From: Pseudoalteromonas sp. NC201
GTDB lineage: Bacteria > Pseudomonadota > Gammaproteobacteria > Enterobacterales > Alteromonadaceae
Assembly (NCBI RefSeq): GCF_002850255.1
Contig: NZ_CP022522.1
Span: forward strand, 2,355,125 to 2,419,124
Direction: 5' to 3'
DNA: 64,000 nt
Shown here: piece by piece, positions 26,361 through 37,074 of the stretch
How positions within the stretch are numbered: the stretch's first letter is position 1
How the letters are laid out: each line of letters begins with the position of its first letter
Notes under the pieces: generated by a model
Databases searched by the model: none
What the model was told of the DNA's origin: nothing
What the model saw: only the letters and a program-made list of their open reading frames with translations
Program-made: the position numbers and the translations under genes

Positions 26361-27222
26361 AGTGCGCACTTAAGTGATCCAGTAATAACCGTAAGCTGGT
26401 CGCGACAAATTGTCTGGGTGGATACAGCGCCCAGACCCCCTCTTCTTCAGGTCTAAAGTTGGTTAGTACCTCTGTTAACTCACCACTCTCTAGCGACTCT
26501 TGCACGTAATAATGTGGTAACTGTACCAAACCTAAGCCTTGCTTTGCTGCTTCCAAGAGCCCCCAACCACTGTTGCAACGCAGTGGGCCCGCCACTTTAA
26601 TTTGTCGCGTTTTACCGTGCTCAACAAAGCGCCATTCGCTGCTATTGCCAATCAAACATTTATGATTGCCAAGCTCAGCGAGCGTATGCGGTTGGCCAAA
26701 TTGATTTAAATAGATATTCGCGCCACACACCATGGTTTTACGTGTGGTTAGCCGTTTGGCGCGCAGTGATGAATCCTGTAACTTACCGAGTCGAATTGCC
26801 AAGTCAAAGCCCTTATCGAGCAAGTCGACTTGATTGTTCGTCAAATGCATTTCAACCTCAACTTTTGGATACAAACGCATAAAGTCAACCACGGCTGGCA
26901 TGACATAAGATTCGCCGTACATTACCGGTGCGGTAAGCTTAAGTTTGCCTGTTGGCTGTCTATCACGTTGACGGATTGCAGCAGTGGCGTCATCTAATCC
27001 ATGCTGCAAATGCTTTGCATGAGATAAAAACACTTCACCTTCCTGAGTCAGCGCTAATTTTCGGGTAGTGCGCGTCAAAAGTTGTATGTTGAGCCGCTCC
27101 TCTAACATTTTCACACGGCGACTAATTTGCGCAACCGAAGTATTTAACTGAGTTGCAGCCCCACTAAATGAGCCATTACTCGCGACCGCTACAAACTCAT
27201 CAATGCCAATCCATCTATCCAT
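26347..27222 (-). CDS. LysR-type regulator divergent from frmA
   Basis: 291 residues from ATG 27222 (MDRWIGIDEFVAVASNGSF); an upstream reading from 27267 passes through the operator and is unlikely. The helix-turn-helix AATQLNTSVAQISRRVKMLEE is followed by a LysR effector domain (LKLTAPVMYGESYVMPAVVDF). It faces frmA across 95 bases holding a perfect 11-base inverted repeat, and such a position is typical for LysR control of the divergent gene. Formaldehyde or its glutathione adduct may be the signal, but this is inferred. The 3' end overlaps the SulP gene by 14 bases. Confidence 0.9.
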   Translation of the reverse strand: MDRWIGIDEFVAVASNGSFSGAATQLNTSVAQISRRVKMLEERLNIQLLTRTTRKLALTQEGEVFLSHAKHLQHGLDDATAAIRQRDRQPTGKLKLTAPVMYGESYVMPAVVDFMRLYPKVEVEMHLTNNQVDLLDKGFDLAIRLGKLQDSSLRAKRLTTRKTMVCGANIYLNQFGQPHTLAELGNHKCLIGNSSEWRFVEHGKTRQIKVAGPLRCNSGWGLLEAAKQGLGLVQLPHYYVQESLESGELTEVLTNFRPEEEGVWALYPPRQFVATSLRLLLDHLSAHFNKF

Positions 27223-27244
27223 TATTACATATACGTAAAAGTCT

Positions 27245-27276
27245 TTATGATTTTTATAGATTATCAAAAATCATAA
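27245..27276. promoter_or_regulatory. LysR operator candidate between lysR and frmA
   Basis: TTATGATTTTT and AAAAATCATAA are exact inverted repeats, 11 bases each, with a 10-base spacer. The span of 32 bases with AT-rich arms fits a LysR recognition site. A likely frmA promoter (TTATCA, 16 bases, TATACT at 27283) overlaps its right half. Confidence 0.7.
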
Positions 27277-27281
27277 TGTAG

Positions 27282-28439
<1,158 letters not shown>

Positions 28440-28450
28440 TACCCGCTCAA

Positions 28451-28469
28451 GGACGCACAGGTTGCGTCC
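28451..28469 (+). other. Hairpin between frmA and fghA
   Basis: GGACGCA and TGCGTCC enclose CAGGT. No T-tract follows, so it is probably an mRNA-stability or attenuating hairpin rather than a full terminator. Confidence 0.45.
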
Positions 28470-28495
28470 TATTTCGCTTAATTAAGGAGCACTTG

Positions 28496-29338
28496 ATGGA
28501 ACTGATTTCCAGCAACAAAGTATCCGGCGGTTGGCATAAGCGCTACACACATACCAGCCAGTCGACACAGTGTGAAATGACCTTCGCCATTTTTTTACCT
28601 GAAATTGTCAACGAGGGACAACAAGTCCCGGTTTTATATTGGCTCTCAGGGTTAACCTGCAGCGATGAAAACTTCATGCAAAAAGCAGGCGCGTTTAAAA
28701 AAGCCAACGAGCTTGGTATCGCTATTGTCGCGCCAGATACAAGCCCGCGTGGAGAAGGCGTTGCAGATGATGAAAATGGCGCTTATGACTTTGGTCTAGG
28801 TGCGGGGTTTTACGTCAATGCGACACAGGCACCGTATAGTCAACATTATCAAATGTATGACTACGTGACCGAAGAGCTGCCCCAGTTAATCGAAGCGCAC
28901 TTCCCTGTTAGTCCGCAAAAAGCCATTAGTGGTCACTCCATGGGGGGGCATGGTGCGTTAATTATTGGGCTTAGAAACCCTGATGCCTATACGAGTATCT
29001 CAGCGTTTAGTCCAATCGTGAACCCAAGTAACTGCCCCTGGGGTCAAAAAGCGCTAACAGGATATTTAGGGGACGACAAACAGCGCTGGCTACAATATGA
29101 CGCGACCGAATTATTGTCGCACTATGTTAGTCCAACGAAACGTCCGATACTCATTGAGCAAGGTTCAAGTGACCAGTTTTTAGACGAGCAGTTAAAGCCT
29201 TGGTTATTCGAACAAGCTGCAGAAAAAGCAGGCTACTCTATCACGCTAAACATGCATGAAGGTTACGATCATAGCTATTTCTTTATCTCGAGCTTTATTG
29301 AAAATCATCTTGAGTTTCATGCTAACTATATGAGATGA
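28496..29338 (+). CDS. fghA: S-formylglutathione hydrolase
   Basis: 280 residues from ATG 28496; AAGGAG lies 9 bases upstream. The nucleophile Ser is in GHSMGGHGAL (about residue 147) and the catalytic His is in GYDHSYFF near residue 259. The oxyanion loop SGLTCSDENF is typical of the esterase D family. The enzyme frees formate and glutathione from S-formylglutathione, the second step after FrmA. It is downstream of frmA in the same direction. Confidence 0.95.
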   Translation: MELISSNKVSGGWHKRYTHTSQSTQCEMTFAIFLPEIVNEGQQVPVLYWLSGLTCSDENFMQKAGAFKKANELGIAIVAPDTSPRGEGVADDENGAYDFGLGAGFYVNATQAPYSQHYQMYDYVTEELPQLIEAHFPVSPQKAISGHSMGGHGALIIGLRNPDAYTSISAFSPIVNPSNCPWGQKALTGYLGDDKQRWLQYDATELLSHYVSPTKRPILIEQGSSDQFLDEQLKPWLFEQAAEKAGYSITLNMHEGYDHSYFFISSFIENHLEFHANYMR

Positions 29339-29382
29339 GCCTGACTGCCGCTTGCGCTTTGAGCACTAAGCTAAAAATAAAA

Positions 29383-29405
29383 AAGGCGTACTCCCTGTAC
29401 GCCTT
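29383..29405 (-). terminator. Terminator of fabY
   Basis: AAGGCGTAC, TCCCT and GTACGCCTT form a perfect 9-base stem. Read on the minus strand it is followed by TTTTTATTTT, so it belongs to fabY; on the plus strand it may assist the end of fghA. Confidence 0.82.
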
Positions 29406-29437
29406 GCTTGCTTAACATTATTCTTTGTGTCAAATCA

Positions 29438-31336
29438 TCAGATTAAATCGCCGTATGGATTCGTTGGACAAAGCTGTATACTTTGCTCGAACCCAGGAAT
29501 GGCTAACTCTTGCTGACTTAAATTCAATTCAGACTCATCAATCATGCCATTGCCAAAACGATAAATGAGCTCGTATTGGCCATAATCGGCCGCTTGCTGA
29601 TATGCAATTTGTCTTTGTGTTGTAACGGCAAGTTGTTGCTCATAATTTGCAAACTCAGCTTGGCTATAACGCTTGCTTAGTAGCTGCTTCGTGAGCTTTG
29701 GAGAAAGTACGGTTGCCGTTGCATTGTTACCACCAAAGCCCTTTGAATTTATAAAGGCGATATCCATTGGCTCGCACTCATAGTGCTCGGTACGAATATC
29801 TAAATGCTCGGCGTGAACATCTTCAGCTACTGCATTGATTGTGGTAATCCCGGGCATAATATTGTATTCGAACACCCCAAGTGCCATCGCAAGCTGATCG
29901 CCAGACGCCGGTGCGATGGTATGACCAACATAGGCTTTTGGCGCCGCCACTTTCCAGCCATTAATCGCAAAAGTTTCTGCAATTTTGTGGTAGATAAGCG
30001 ACTCAGTAACCCGGTTTTGTGGTGTGCTTGAGCCATGTGCCAAAATAAAGCTGCGTTTTACTAACGCCTCGGTGCCTGCGATTTGCTGAGCCAGCGCGAC
30101 CGATTTTGCCATGGTAATATAGTTACCAGGTCCAGGTGCCGTAATCGACTTTTTCACGCCGTCTGCGTTGACATATACATCGGCCACAGAGCCCATGATC
30201 TGCGCGCCAAGCTCCAGTGCTAATGCGTCATCCATCAAAATAGCCACTTGTGCCCCTTCACCAATTGTAAAGCCACAGTTTTCACCAAAAGGACGACTTG
30301 TTTTGCGATAATCTACATGCTCAGTACCATCAAGTTTACGCAAACCTTCTTCATTTGCGAGTGCGCCCATATTACCGAAGCCTTCGATGATCTCTGGTGT
30401 AATAGCACACTCAACACTGGCTACAATCGCCACTCGAGTACGGTCAGCCTGAATATCATTCACTGCAGCGCGGAGGTTATATAGAAATGTCGCACAGGCA
30501 CCTGATGTCGTAAACGTTGTGCCGACGCTGCCAGTAACATAAGCATTGATAAAGTCAGTGGACATGGTGTTGAGTCCTAGCGCCAACTGCTTAGTGCTTA
30601 CTCTGTCGCCACGTAAACGACTACGTACTAATCCACCTAAGCCCTCATCATTCATTTGCCCTGCCACAGAGGCGGAGTAAGTGCCGATTTGGTCCGGTCG
30701 TACGCTGTTCATTACCTTGTCCCACTCAAGACCCGTTGAGCGGATAGCGTCGGTTGCAGCGAAAATAGTTGCCTGAAGGCCGCGTGGTTGATAACGGCTG
30801 TTATACATGAGTGACGGCTCAAAGCCTGTTGGTAATTGACCTGCAGCTTTAATTGGGTTGTCTCTGAAGCTATCGTGCTTAACTTCAACCTGGTCCGCAA
30901 TCGTTACTTCAACCGTTTTTGGATCAAGCTCAATCACTTGCCAAGCTGCAGGAACTGGCTCTGGTAAGTCACGTTTACGGCAACTGAATACTATCTTGCT
31001 GTCATCATTTGCTTTCATTGTAAGCTTTTGCTGCCAAGGAGTCGCATCTACATCAAAATGGTTTTTTTCAATTTTACGGATCAACGTACCCGCTAAGATC
31101 TGCTCACCAAAACGCGACTCAATCTCCACCTCTTGAACGACTTGGTCGTTTTGGTCAATCAGCTGACCATTTTCATAACGCACTAAGTTCATTAAACTCG
31201 CAAGGCCCAAATAGGTCTCTTGTCGGTCTTTAGCATTTAGCTTATCAAGTACAATACGTTTGTAGCCTTGATGGAAAGAGGTGCGCCCCGCGGCGTTAAT
31301 ACCCCCCATTCCTACAATAATTGGCAATGCTGTCAT
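29438..31336 (-). CDS. fabY: FabY-type beta-ketoacyl synthase (fatty-acid initiation)
   Basis: 632 residues, close to the 634 of P. aeruginosa FabY. It starts LPIIVGMGGINAAGRTSFHQG, with the FabY-type GG.NAAGR.SFH motif. The catalytic Cys is in SGACATFLYNL (about residue 281); His residues are in LAHGSSTPQNR and YVGHTIAPASGD; SKGFGGNN closes the site. In Pseudomonas FabY condenses acetyl-CoA with malonyl-ACP in place of FabH. No fabH lies in the plsX-fabD interval of this window, which supports the same role. The gene stands alone, divergent from a GlxA-type regulator across about 115 bases. Confidence 0.88.
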   Translation of the reverse strand: MTALPIIVGMGGINAAGRTSFHQGYKRIVLDKLNAKDRQETYLGLASLMNLVRYENGQLIDQNDQVVQEVEIESRFGEQILAGTLIRKIEKNHFDVDATPWQQKLTMKANDDSKIVFSCRKRDLPEPVPAAWQVIELDPKTVEVTIADQVEVKHDSFRDNPIKAAGQLPTGFEPSLMYNSRYQPRGLQATIFAATDAIRSTGLEWDKVMNSVRPDQIGTYSASVAGQMNDEGLGGLVRSRLRGDRVSTKQLALGLNTMSTDFINAYVTGSVGTTFTTSGACATFLYNLRAAVNDIQADRTRVAIVASVECAITPEIIEGFGNMGALANEEGLRKLDGTEHVDYRKTSRPFGENCGFTIGEGAQVAILMDDALALELGAQIMGSVADVYVNADGVKKSITAPGPGNYITMAKSVALAQQIAGTEALVKRSFILAHGSSTPQNRVTESLIYHKIAETFAINGWKVAAPKAYVGHTIAPASGDQLAMALGVFEYNIMPGITTINAVAEDVHAEHLDIRTEHYECEPMDIAFINSKGFGGNNATATVLSPKLTKQLLSKRYSQAEFANYEQQLAVTTQRQIAYQQAADYGQYELIYRFGNGMIDESELNLSQQELAIPGFEQSIQLCPTNPYGDLI

Positions 31337-31453
31337 GTCGTTCCTACTTCTGAACTAAGATAATGACTTGATTTTAATTGCATTCGAATTTAAGTTTTTA
31401 CAAAATACGCCACATATAAATCATTTTTCGCCAAATAAAAGAGGTCGGAGCAG

Positions 31454-32446
31454 ATGAAATCCTGTACAAAGGTCGCTATTGTGCTTTACAAGCATATGCT
31501 CGTTACCAGTGTCACCTTACCGCTGGAAATGCTCAAAGCCGGACAAGCCTTTGCTAAAGTGCATCTAAAAGAGGCTTATGTTCCTTTAGAAGTTCTCCTT
31601 TGCAGCAGCCAAGGCGAGGCAGTCAACGCCGATAATTACCTGACACTTGAGGCACAAAGTGACTTTAGCTCATTGCCTTTATATGACTACATTATTGTGC
31701 CAAGCATATGGCGAAACCCAAGGCCAATTGTAAGGCAAAACCAAGCGCTGAGTGAGTCACTTGCAGATGCATGGGGAGCAGGAAGCACACTAATAGGTGT
31801 AGGTACGGGTGTTTGCTTTTTAGCAAGTTCTGGCCTGCTTGACGGGCATTCAGCAACAACCCACTGGCATTTTGCCAAACAATTTTCTCAGCTATACCCT
31901 AATGTTGAATTAAAACCGGATTACTTTATCACTCAATCAGAGCGGATCTACACTGTAGCCAGCTTAAATGCGCTGGCCGATGTAATTGTTCATATTATTG
32001 AATTACTGTACGGGATAGATGCCGCACATCATGTGCAGCAAAACTTTTCTCATGAAATTCGTAAGCCTTACGAAGAGCAGCGCTACTTAGAGGGTGCTGT
32101 GGACCGTCATGCTGATGAGCAAATTGCCGCAATTCAATTTTGGCTGAAAAATAACGCCGCATCGGAAATCTCTTTACCCACTGTCGCAGCGCAATTTGAT
32201 TTGAGTTATCGCACCTTTAACCGCCGCTTTAAACAAGCAACAGGACAAACCGCCGTTGCCTACTTACAACAGGTGCGTATTGAAATGTGTAAAGAGCTGC
32301 TCGCGAGCAGTAATCTCTCCATTCAAGATATTGCCCTCGCTGCTGGATTTAATTCACAAGGGCAATTAAGCAGAGTGTTTAGGCATTTAATGGGAAAATC
32401 ACCAAGCACATATCGGGCAATAGTAAGAAAGAAATTGTTCTCGTAA
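31454..32446 (+). CDS. GlxA family AraC-type transcription regulator
   Basis: 330 residues. The N-terminal part is a DJ-1/PfpI-like domain (YIIVPSIWR, GVGTGVCFLASSGLLDG), and the C-terminal ~100 residues form two AraC helix-turn-helix units (YRTFNRRFKQATG and DIALAAGFNSQGQLSRVFR). Such proteins sense small molecules such as choline metabolites or amino acids in related bacteria. It is divergent from fabY, so control of fabY is possible but not shown. The end is close to the converging Gre-like gene. Confidence 0.87.
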   Translation: MKSCTKVAIVLYKHMLVTSVTLPLEMLKAGQAFAKVHLKEAYVPLEVLLCSSQGEAVNADNYLTLEAQSDFSSLPLYDYIIVPSIWRNPRPIVRQNQALSESLADAWGAGSTLIGVGTGVCFLASSGLLDGHSATTHWHFAKQFSQLYPNVELKPDYFITQSERIYTVASLNALADVIVHIIELLYGIDAAHHVQQNFSHEIRKPYEEQRYLEGAVDRHADEQIAAIQFWLKNNAASEISLPTVAAQFDLSYRTFNRRFKQATGQTAVAYLQQVRIEMCKELLASSNLSIQDIALAAGFNSQGQLSRVFRHLMGKSPSTYRAIVRKKLFS

Positions 32447-32468
32447 ACAGGCCCTAGGTTAAACCACT

Positions 32469-32945
32469 CTACAGTATTTGCATCACGGTTAACGTTTGCT
32501 GTTGGCCGTTGAAGAAAAATGAAATATCTTCGTCTACCGCTAACCCTTTTAGGCGCTTGCCAAGGGGCGCATCAAACGTTAACACCAACACTGGTGTTTC
32601 TTTATATTGGATTTTTAGCCCGCCTTCGCAAGGCGCAAAATAGAACCAATGACAGTTGCCCTGCTCGTCTTCAATTTCAACTAGTGTGTTATGTGTAATT
32701 GTATTGCCAACAGCGAGTGCCAATTGATTCAATATTGTGTGTTTCGCCAAATGCATGGCATCAACGCGTTCACTTTGCCCTTCTGCCAAATACCCATATT
32801 CGATACTCAACGAGTCATATTGTGTTTCAGCAGCACTTTGTTCATGAGTAGCATCAGCACGTGCACTGTTTGCCGCTTCAGTGGCTTCAATCAGCTTTTG
32901 TTCAAGTGCAAACTTGAGATATTCGATAAAAACAGATTTATTCAT
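32469..32945 (-). CDS. GreA/GreB-like transcription elongation factor family protein
   Basis: 158 residues. An N-terminal coiled coil (about 75 residues, with ATHEQSAAETQYDSLSIEYG) precedes a GreA/B C-terminal domain (VLTFDAPLGKRLKGLAVDE, then a final FFFNGQQQTLTVMQIL). These proteins enter the RNA-polymerase secondary channel; some rescue stalled complexes while others only block or modulate. It overlaps the stop of the upstream lipoprotein by ATGA, so the two are translationally coupled. This is a divergent member, and it is not the housekeeping GreA or GreB. Confidence 0.7.
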   Translation of the reverse strand: MNKSVFIEYLKFALEQKLIEATEAANSARADATHEQSAAETQYDSLSIEYGYLAEGQSERVDAMHLAKHTILNQLALAVGNTITHNTLVEIEDEQGNCHWFYFAPCEGGLKIQYKETPVLVLTFDAPLGKRLKGLAVDEDISFFFNGQQQTLTVMQIL

Positions 32946-33376
32946 TGGTAGTTTACAGCTATTGGATGACTGGTAGTAACAGACTGGCCGTTAACGGTTA
33001 GCGCCAAACGTAAAATCCAACGCATAGATTTATCCGTGCAAACACCGACCATGGTTTTTGCTATCAGTGTGTTTTTGTCAAAGAACACGGGAATTCTCCC
33101 CATGTTCATATTTTCTCCCTCAAGCCATGCCGAAACGACCTCTACTTTAGTCGCACTTTTTAGCCCAATGGTAAATTCTGTTTCAGGTTGAACCTGCTTT
33201 GAGCCTAGATAAATCTGCACTTGTGGAGTTAAATCACAGGGCGTTGAAAAATTACAGACATTTCTTGTTACTGAACTTTCACTTTTTTCTGAACTTTCAT
33301 GTATAATAATAGTCGGGTCTGAACAGGCCACGAGGAAAACACCTAGCAACCCGATTGTTAATTGCTTTGCAATCAT
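32942..33376 (-). CDS. Small lipoprotein, unknown function, upstream of the Gre-like gene
   Basis: 144 residues from ATG 33376. The lipobox is LVAC (Cys about 18). The mature part has a Cys-rich start (RNVCNFSTPC) and a segment EGENMNMGRIPVFF with Met residues, then a Cys near VGVCTDKSMRW. The frame is open as far as 33544, but the extra residues contain no signal peptide, so I use the start next to it. It lies divergent from ccoN and before the Gre-like gene. The Met/Cys pattern might bind copper, which would fit a cytochrome oxidase neighbour, but this is a guess. Confidence 0.6.
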   Translation of the reverse strand: MIAKQLTIGLLGVFLVACSDPTIIIHESSEKSESSVTRNVCNFSTPCDLTPQVQIYLGSKQVQPETEFTIGLKSATKVEVVSAWLEGENMNMGRIPVFFDKNTLIAKTMVGVCTDKSMRWILRLALTVNGQSVTTSHPIAVNYQ

Positions 33377-33682
33377 GAGGGATTTACCGTCACTTCTGAA
33401 TCCTGCGCAGTGTACGCAAGTTTCAGGGCAAATGCTAGGTTGCTTAAGAAGCGAACAAAAAGCGCGTGAAAACTTGATTGATGTCATAATTTTAGGCGTT
33501 TTAGGTATCTTTTCATAAGCAAAAAAATTATCATTTCCTCGCAAAAATAAAGGTTTCTCGGGCTGGTTAGGTTTTCACTCATCTTTTGAGTTAAAACATG
33601 ACGGGCTTGAAGAAATATAACTAGGGCCTGTAATTCAGGTAATTCATTTCTAATCGCAATAAATTGCAGCGGAATCCAGAAA
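33377..33682. promoter_or_regulatory. Divergent lipoprotein/ccoN control region
   Basis: 306 bases without an accepted gene. TTGAT-TGAT-GTCAT at 33474-33487 resembles a weak FNR box (8 of 10 matches to TTGAT-N4-ATCAA). I could not place a certain promoter for ccoN. The cco operon is normally FNR-controlled, so this area is where to look. Confidence 0.4.
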
Positions 33683-35116
33683 ATGAGCCAAACAGTAGCA
33701 TCACAAACTGAGTACAATTATAAAGTTGTACGCCAATTCGCTATCATGACAGTGATTTGGGGCATTGTTGGCATGGGTGTAGGTGTATTTATCGCAGCGC
33801 AACTTGCGTGGCCTGCGTTAAACTTCGACATTCCATGGTTAACTTACTCTAGACTTCGTCCGTTACACACGAACGCAGTAATCTTTGCATTTGGTACAAG
33901 TGCACTATTTGCAACCTCTTACTATGTTGTTCAGCGCACGTGTCAAACGCGCCTGTTCTCTGACAAACTTGCCGCATTTACCTTCTGGGGTTGGCAAGCC
34001 ATCATCGTATCTGCGGCTATCACGCTTCCTCTAGGTATTACTTCTTCAAAAGAATACGCTGAACTAGAGTGGCCGATTGATATCGCAATCGCGGTAGTAT
34101 GGGTTACTTATGCTGTAGTATTCTTTGGTACTCTTATCAAGCGTAAAGTGTCACACATCTATGTAGCAAACTGGTTCTACGCTGGTTTCATTATCACTGT
34201 TGCAGTGCTTCACATTGTAAACAGTATGGCTATTCCTGTATCACTTACTAAATCTTATTCAATCTACGCAGGTGCTGTAGATGCGATGGTTCAGTGGTGG
34301 TATGGTCACAACGCAGTAGGCTTCCTACTTACCGCTGGTTTCTTAGGTATGATGTACTACTTCGTACCAAAACAAGCAGGTCGTCCAGTTTACTCTTACC
34401 GTCTATCGGTTGTTCACTTCTGGGCACTTGTTTCTCTATATATTTGGGCTGGTCCTCACCACCTTCACTACACAGCACTACCTGACTGGACACAGTCTCT
34501 AGGTATGGTGATGTCAGTTATCCTATTCGTTCCTTCTTGGGGCGGTATGATCAACGGTATCATGACGCTGTCTGGCGCTTGGCACAAACTACGTACTGAC
34601 CCAGTACTGCGTTTCTTAGTTGTGTCTCTATCGTTTTACGGTATGTCTACGTTCGAAGGCCCAATGATGGCTATTAAGTCTGTAAATGCGCTTTCACATT
34701 ACACAGACTGGACAGTAGGTCACGTACACTCTGGTGCACTAGGTTGGGTTGCGATGATTTCTATCGGTGCAATTTACCACCTAATCCCTGCCCTATTTGG
34801 TCACGGTAACATGTACAGCATCAAGCTAGTTAACACGCATTTCTGGCTACACACTGTTGGTGTTGTGCTTTATATCGTTGCAATGTGGATCTCTGGTGTT
34901 ATGCAAGGCCTAATGTGGCGCGCAGTAAATGCTGACGGTACATTAATGTACAGCTTTGTTCAGTCACTAGAAGCTTCTAAGCCTTTCTATATCATGCGAT
35001 TCCTAGGCGGTGTATTCATCGTAGTTGGTATGCTGGTAATGGCTTACAACGTATTCCGTACGGTTACTGCAAAAAGTGGTCAACTTGCCACTGATGCAAA
35101 CCCGCAAGTGGCTTAA
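33683..35116 (+). CDS. ccoN: Cbb3-type cytochrome c oxidase subunit I
   Basis: 477 residues with about 12 membrane segments. [31 protein letters not shown] and [12 protein letters not shown] carry the heme and Cu-B ligand histidines. CcoN holds the low-spin heme b and the high-spin heme b3-CuB centre that reduces oxygen with high affinity. It is the first gene of ccoNOQP and uses well-adapted codons, as expected for a highly expressed gene. Confidence 0.96.
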   Translation: MSQTVASQTEYNYKVVRQFAIMTVIWGIVGMGVGVFIAAQLAWPALNFDIPWLTYSRLRPLHTNAVIFAFGTSALFATSYYVVQRTCQTRLFSDKLAAFTFWGWQAIIVSAAITLPLGITSSKEYAELEWPIDIAIAVVWVTYAVVFFGTLIKRKVSHIYVANWFYAGFIITVAVLHIVNSMAIPVSLTKSYSIYAGAVDAMVQWWYGHNAVGFLLTAGFLGMMYYFVPKQAGRPVYSYRLSVVHFWALVSLYIWAGPHHLHYTALPDWTQSLGMVMSVILFVPSWGGMINGIMTLSGAWHKLRTDPVLRFLVVSLSFYGMSTFEGPMMAIKSVNALSHYTDWTVGHVHSGALGWVAMISIGAIYHLIPALFGHGNMYSIKLVNTHFWLHTVGVVLYIVAMWISGVMQGLMWRAVNADGTLMYSFVQSLEASKPFYIMRFLGGVFIVVGMLVMAYNVFRTVTAKSGQLATDANPQVA

Positions 35117-35128
35117 GGGGTATTGAGT

Positions 35129-35803
35129 ATGAGCAACAATAACTCAACAAACAAACACGAAATCGTTGAAAAGAACGTTGGCCTGATGGCTATCTTAACG
35201 GTATTCGCGATTAGCTTCGGTGCACTAGTTGAAATTACTCCACTAATGTTCCAAAAAGATACCACTCAGCCAGTAGAAGGCTTACGCCCGCTTACCGCGC
35301 TTGAAATGGAAGGTCGTGACATCTTCGTACGTGAAGGTTGTTACAACTGTCACTCACAGATGGTTCGTCCATTCCGTGATGAAGTTGAGCGCTACGGTCA
35401 CTACTCTGTAGCCGGTGAGTCAGTATGGGATCACCCATTCCAGTGGGGCTCTAAACGTACAGGTCCAGATTTGGCACGTGTTGGTCAGCGTTATTCTGAC
35501 GACTGGCACTATGCGCACTTAATGGATCCTCGCTCGGTGGTACCTGAGTCAAACATGCCAGGCTACCCTTGGCTTGATAGCACTAAAGTAGATACCACTT
35601 ATACTCTGAAAAAATTACAAGTGTTCCGTGATGCATTTGGTATTGATAAGTCGTCAGACCGCTACAATGGCAAAGGCTACGGTGATGATGCTGAACTACA
35701 AGCGCAAGTGGATGAAATCCACGCGATGAACGGTGGTGAAGGTGCGACAGAAATGCAAGCACTTATCGCTTACTTACAACAACTTGGCACACATTTGAAG
35801 TAA
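35129..35803 (+). CDS. ccoO: Cbb3-type cytochrome c oxidase subunit II
   Basis: 224 residues from ATG 35129; AAGGGG lies 8 bases upstream, and an in-frame TTG at 35123 is less likely. One N-terminal membrane anchor is followed by the heme c motif GCYNCHSQ (about residues 70-74) and the [23 protein letters not shown] segment split over a conserved region. CcoO passes electrons to CcoN. It follows ccoN after 12 bases. Confidence 0.95.
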   Translation: MSNNNSTNKHEIVEKNVGLMAILTVFAISFGALVEITPLMFQKDTTQPVEGLRPLTALEMEGRDIFVREGCYNCHSQMVRPFRDEVERYGHYSVAGESVWDHPFQWGSKRTGPDLARVGQRYSDDWHYAHLMDPRSVVPESNMPGYPWLDSTKVDTTYTLKKLQVFRDAFGIDKSSDRYNGKGYGDDAELQAQVDEIHAMNGGEGATEMQALIAYLQQLGTHLK

Positions 35804-35808
35804 TTGTT

Positions 35809-35994
35809 ATGGATTACGGCACATACAGAGGCATTTTGACTCTGGTAATTTTGGTACTGTTTATAGTGATTGTTGTGTGGGCATATAGCAAGCGCTCTAA
35901 GCGCCGTTTCGACGACGCTGCTAATGCCATTTTTGAAGATGAGAAAAAACATAACAACACTATCTCTAACGAGGAAAAGGAGTCTGAAAAATGA
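35809..35994 (+). CDS. ccoQ: Cbb3-type oxidase subunit CcoQ
   Basis: 61 residues. One transmembrane helix (LVILVLFIVIVVWAYSKRS) is followed by a polar tail with FDDAANAIFED, typical of CcoQ. It helps stabilise the complex. It lies 5 bases after ccoO and overlaps ccoP by ATGA. Confidence 0.9.
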   Translation: MDYGTYRGILTLVILVLFIVIVVWAYSKRSKRRFDDAANAIFEDEKKHNNTISNEEKESEK

Positions 35995-36956
35995 CTAGCT
36001 TTTGGAGTATTTGGGTTATTGTACTAACCCTAGCGTGTCTAGCTCTGATTTTCGGCCTGCTAATTTGGAACCTGAAAAACTACACAGGTGTCAAAGAAGG
36101 CGAAAGCTGTGGTCACGAGTTCGACGGAATTGAGGAATTAAATAATCCACTACCAAAGTGGTGGACTTACATGTTCTTCGCGACTTTTGTTTGGTCAGTA
36201 TATTATCTTGCTGCTTACCCAGGTCTTGGTAACTTTAAAGGTTTCTTAAACTGGACGAGCTCTAACCAAGGTATTACTACCTTGGCAGAGTCTAAGAAAG
36301 CAGTCGCTGAAGCACATGAAAATGGCCAGTGGGTACAACTTGATAAAGAAGTTGAAGCAGCACAAGACCGTTTTGGCCCTATCTTCCAAGAATTTGCAAA
36401 GCAAGACGTACTTGCGCTTGCAAAGAATGAAGAAGCACTTGAAATCGGTCAACGTTTATTCTCGCAAAACTGTGCTCAGTGTCATGGCTCTGATGCTCGT
36501 GGTGGCGCAGGCTTCCCTAACCTAACTGATAAAGACTGGTTATATGGTGGCACGCCTGACAAGATCAAAGAAACACTGCTTAACGGTCGTGTTGCAGCGA
36601 TGCCAGCTTGGCAAGATGCACTTGGTGATCAAGGCGTAAAAGAAATGACTGCTTATGTACTAAGCCTTTCTGGACGTACTGTTAACCAAAAAGATGCTGA
36701 AGCAGGTAAAGCTAAGTTTGCAATGTGTGCAGCTTGTCATGGTATGGATGGTAAAGGTTCTGTTGCACATAACCTGCCGTTCGGTGCACCAAACTTAACC
36801 GATAATATCTGGCTATACGGTGGTTCTCAACGCGCAGTTGAAGACACACTTCGCCACGGTCGTGCGGGTGTTATGCCAGCATGGAAAGATATCTTAGGTG
36901 AAGATAAAGTACACCTTCTAACAGCGTATGTTTATAGCTTGTCACAAGACCAATAA
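35991..36956 (+). CDS. ccoP: Cbb3-type cytochrome c oxidase subunit III
   Basis: 321 residues. Two N-terminal membrane helices precede two heme c motifs, CAQCH (about 160) and CAACH (about 245), each followed by a Met ligand (VAAMPAWQDAL and AGVMPAWKDIL). CcoP takes electrons from soluble cytochromes and passes them to CcoO. It ends the ccoNOQP set and a strong terminator follows. Confidence 0.96.
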   Translation: MTSFWSIWVIVLTLACLALIFGLLIWNLKNYTGVKEGESCGHEFDGIEELNNPLPKWWTYMFFATFVWSVYYLAAYPGLGNFKGFLNWTSSNQGITTLAESKKAVAEAHENGQWVQLDKEVEAAQDRFGPIFQEFAKQDVLALAKNEEALEIGQRLFSQNCAQCHGSDARGGAGFPNLTDKDWLYGGTPDKIKETLLNGRVAAMPAWQDALGDQGVKEMTAYVLSLSGRTVNQKDAEAGKAKFAMCAACHGMDGKGSVAHNLPFGAPNLTDNIWLYGGSQRAVEDTLRHGRAGVMPAWKDILGEDKVHLLTAYVYSLSQDQ

Positions 36957-36985
36957 GCTTAGCTTTTAGAACATTATTTGAGATC

Positions 36986-37015
36986 AAAAAAGCCTCCATT
37001 TGGAGGCTTTTTTTT
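36986..37015 (+). terminator. Terminator of ccoNOQP
   Basis: AAAAGCCTCC, a short loop and GGAGGCTTTTTTTT form a strong terminator just after ccoP. The maturation genes that follow would be transcribed from their own promoter or by read-through. Confidence 0.9.
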
Positions 37016-37074
37016 AGGTATTTACCGCAACTTACGGTAGAATACGGGCAAGTTTTATAGCCATGTGAGCAACT

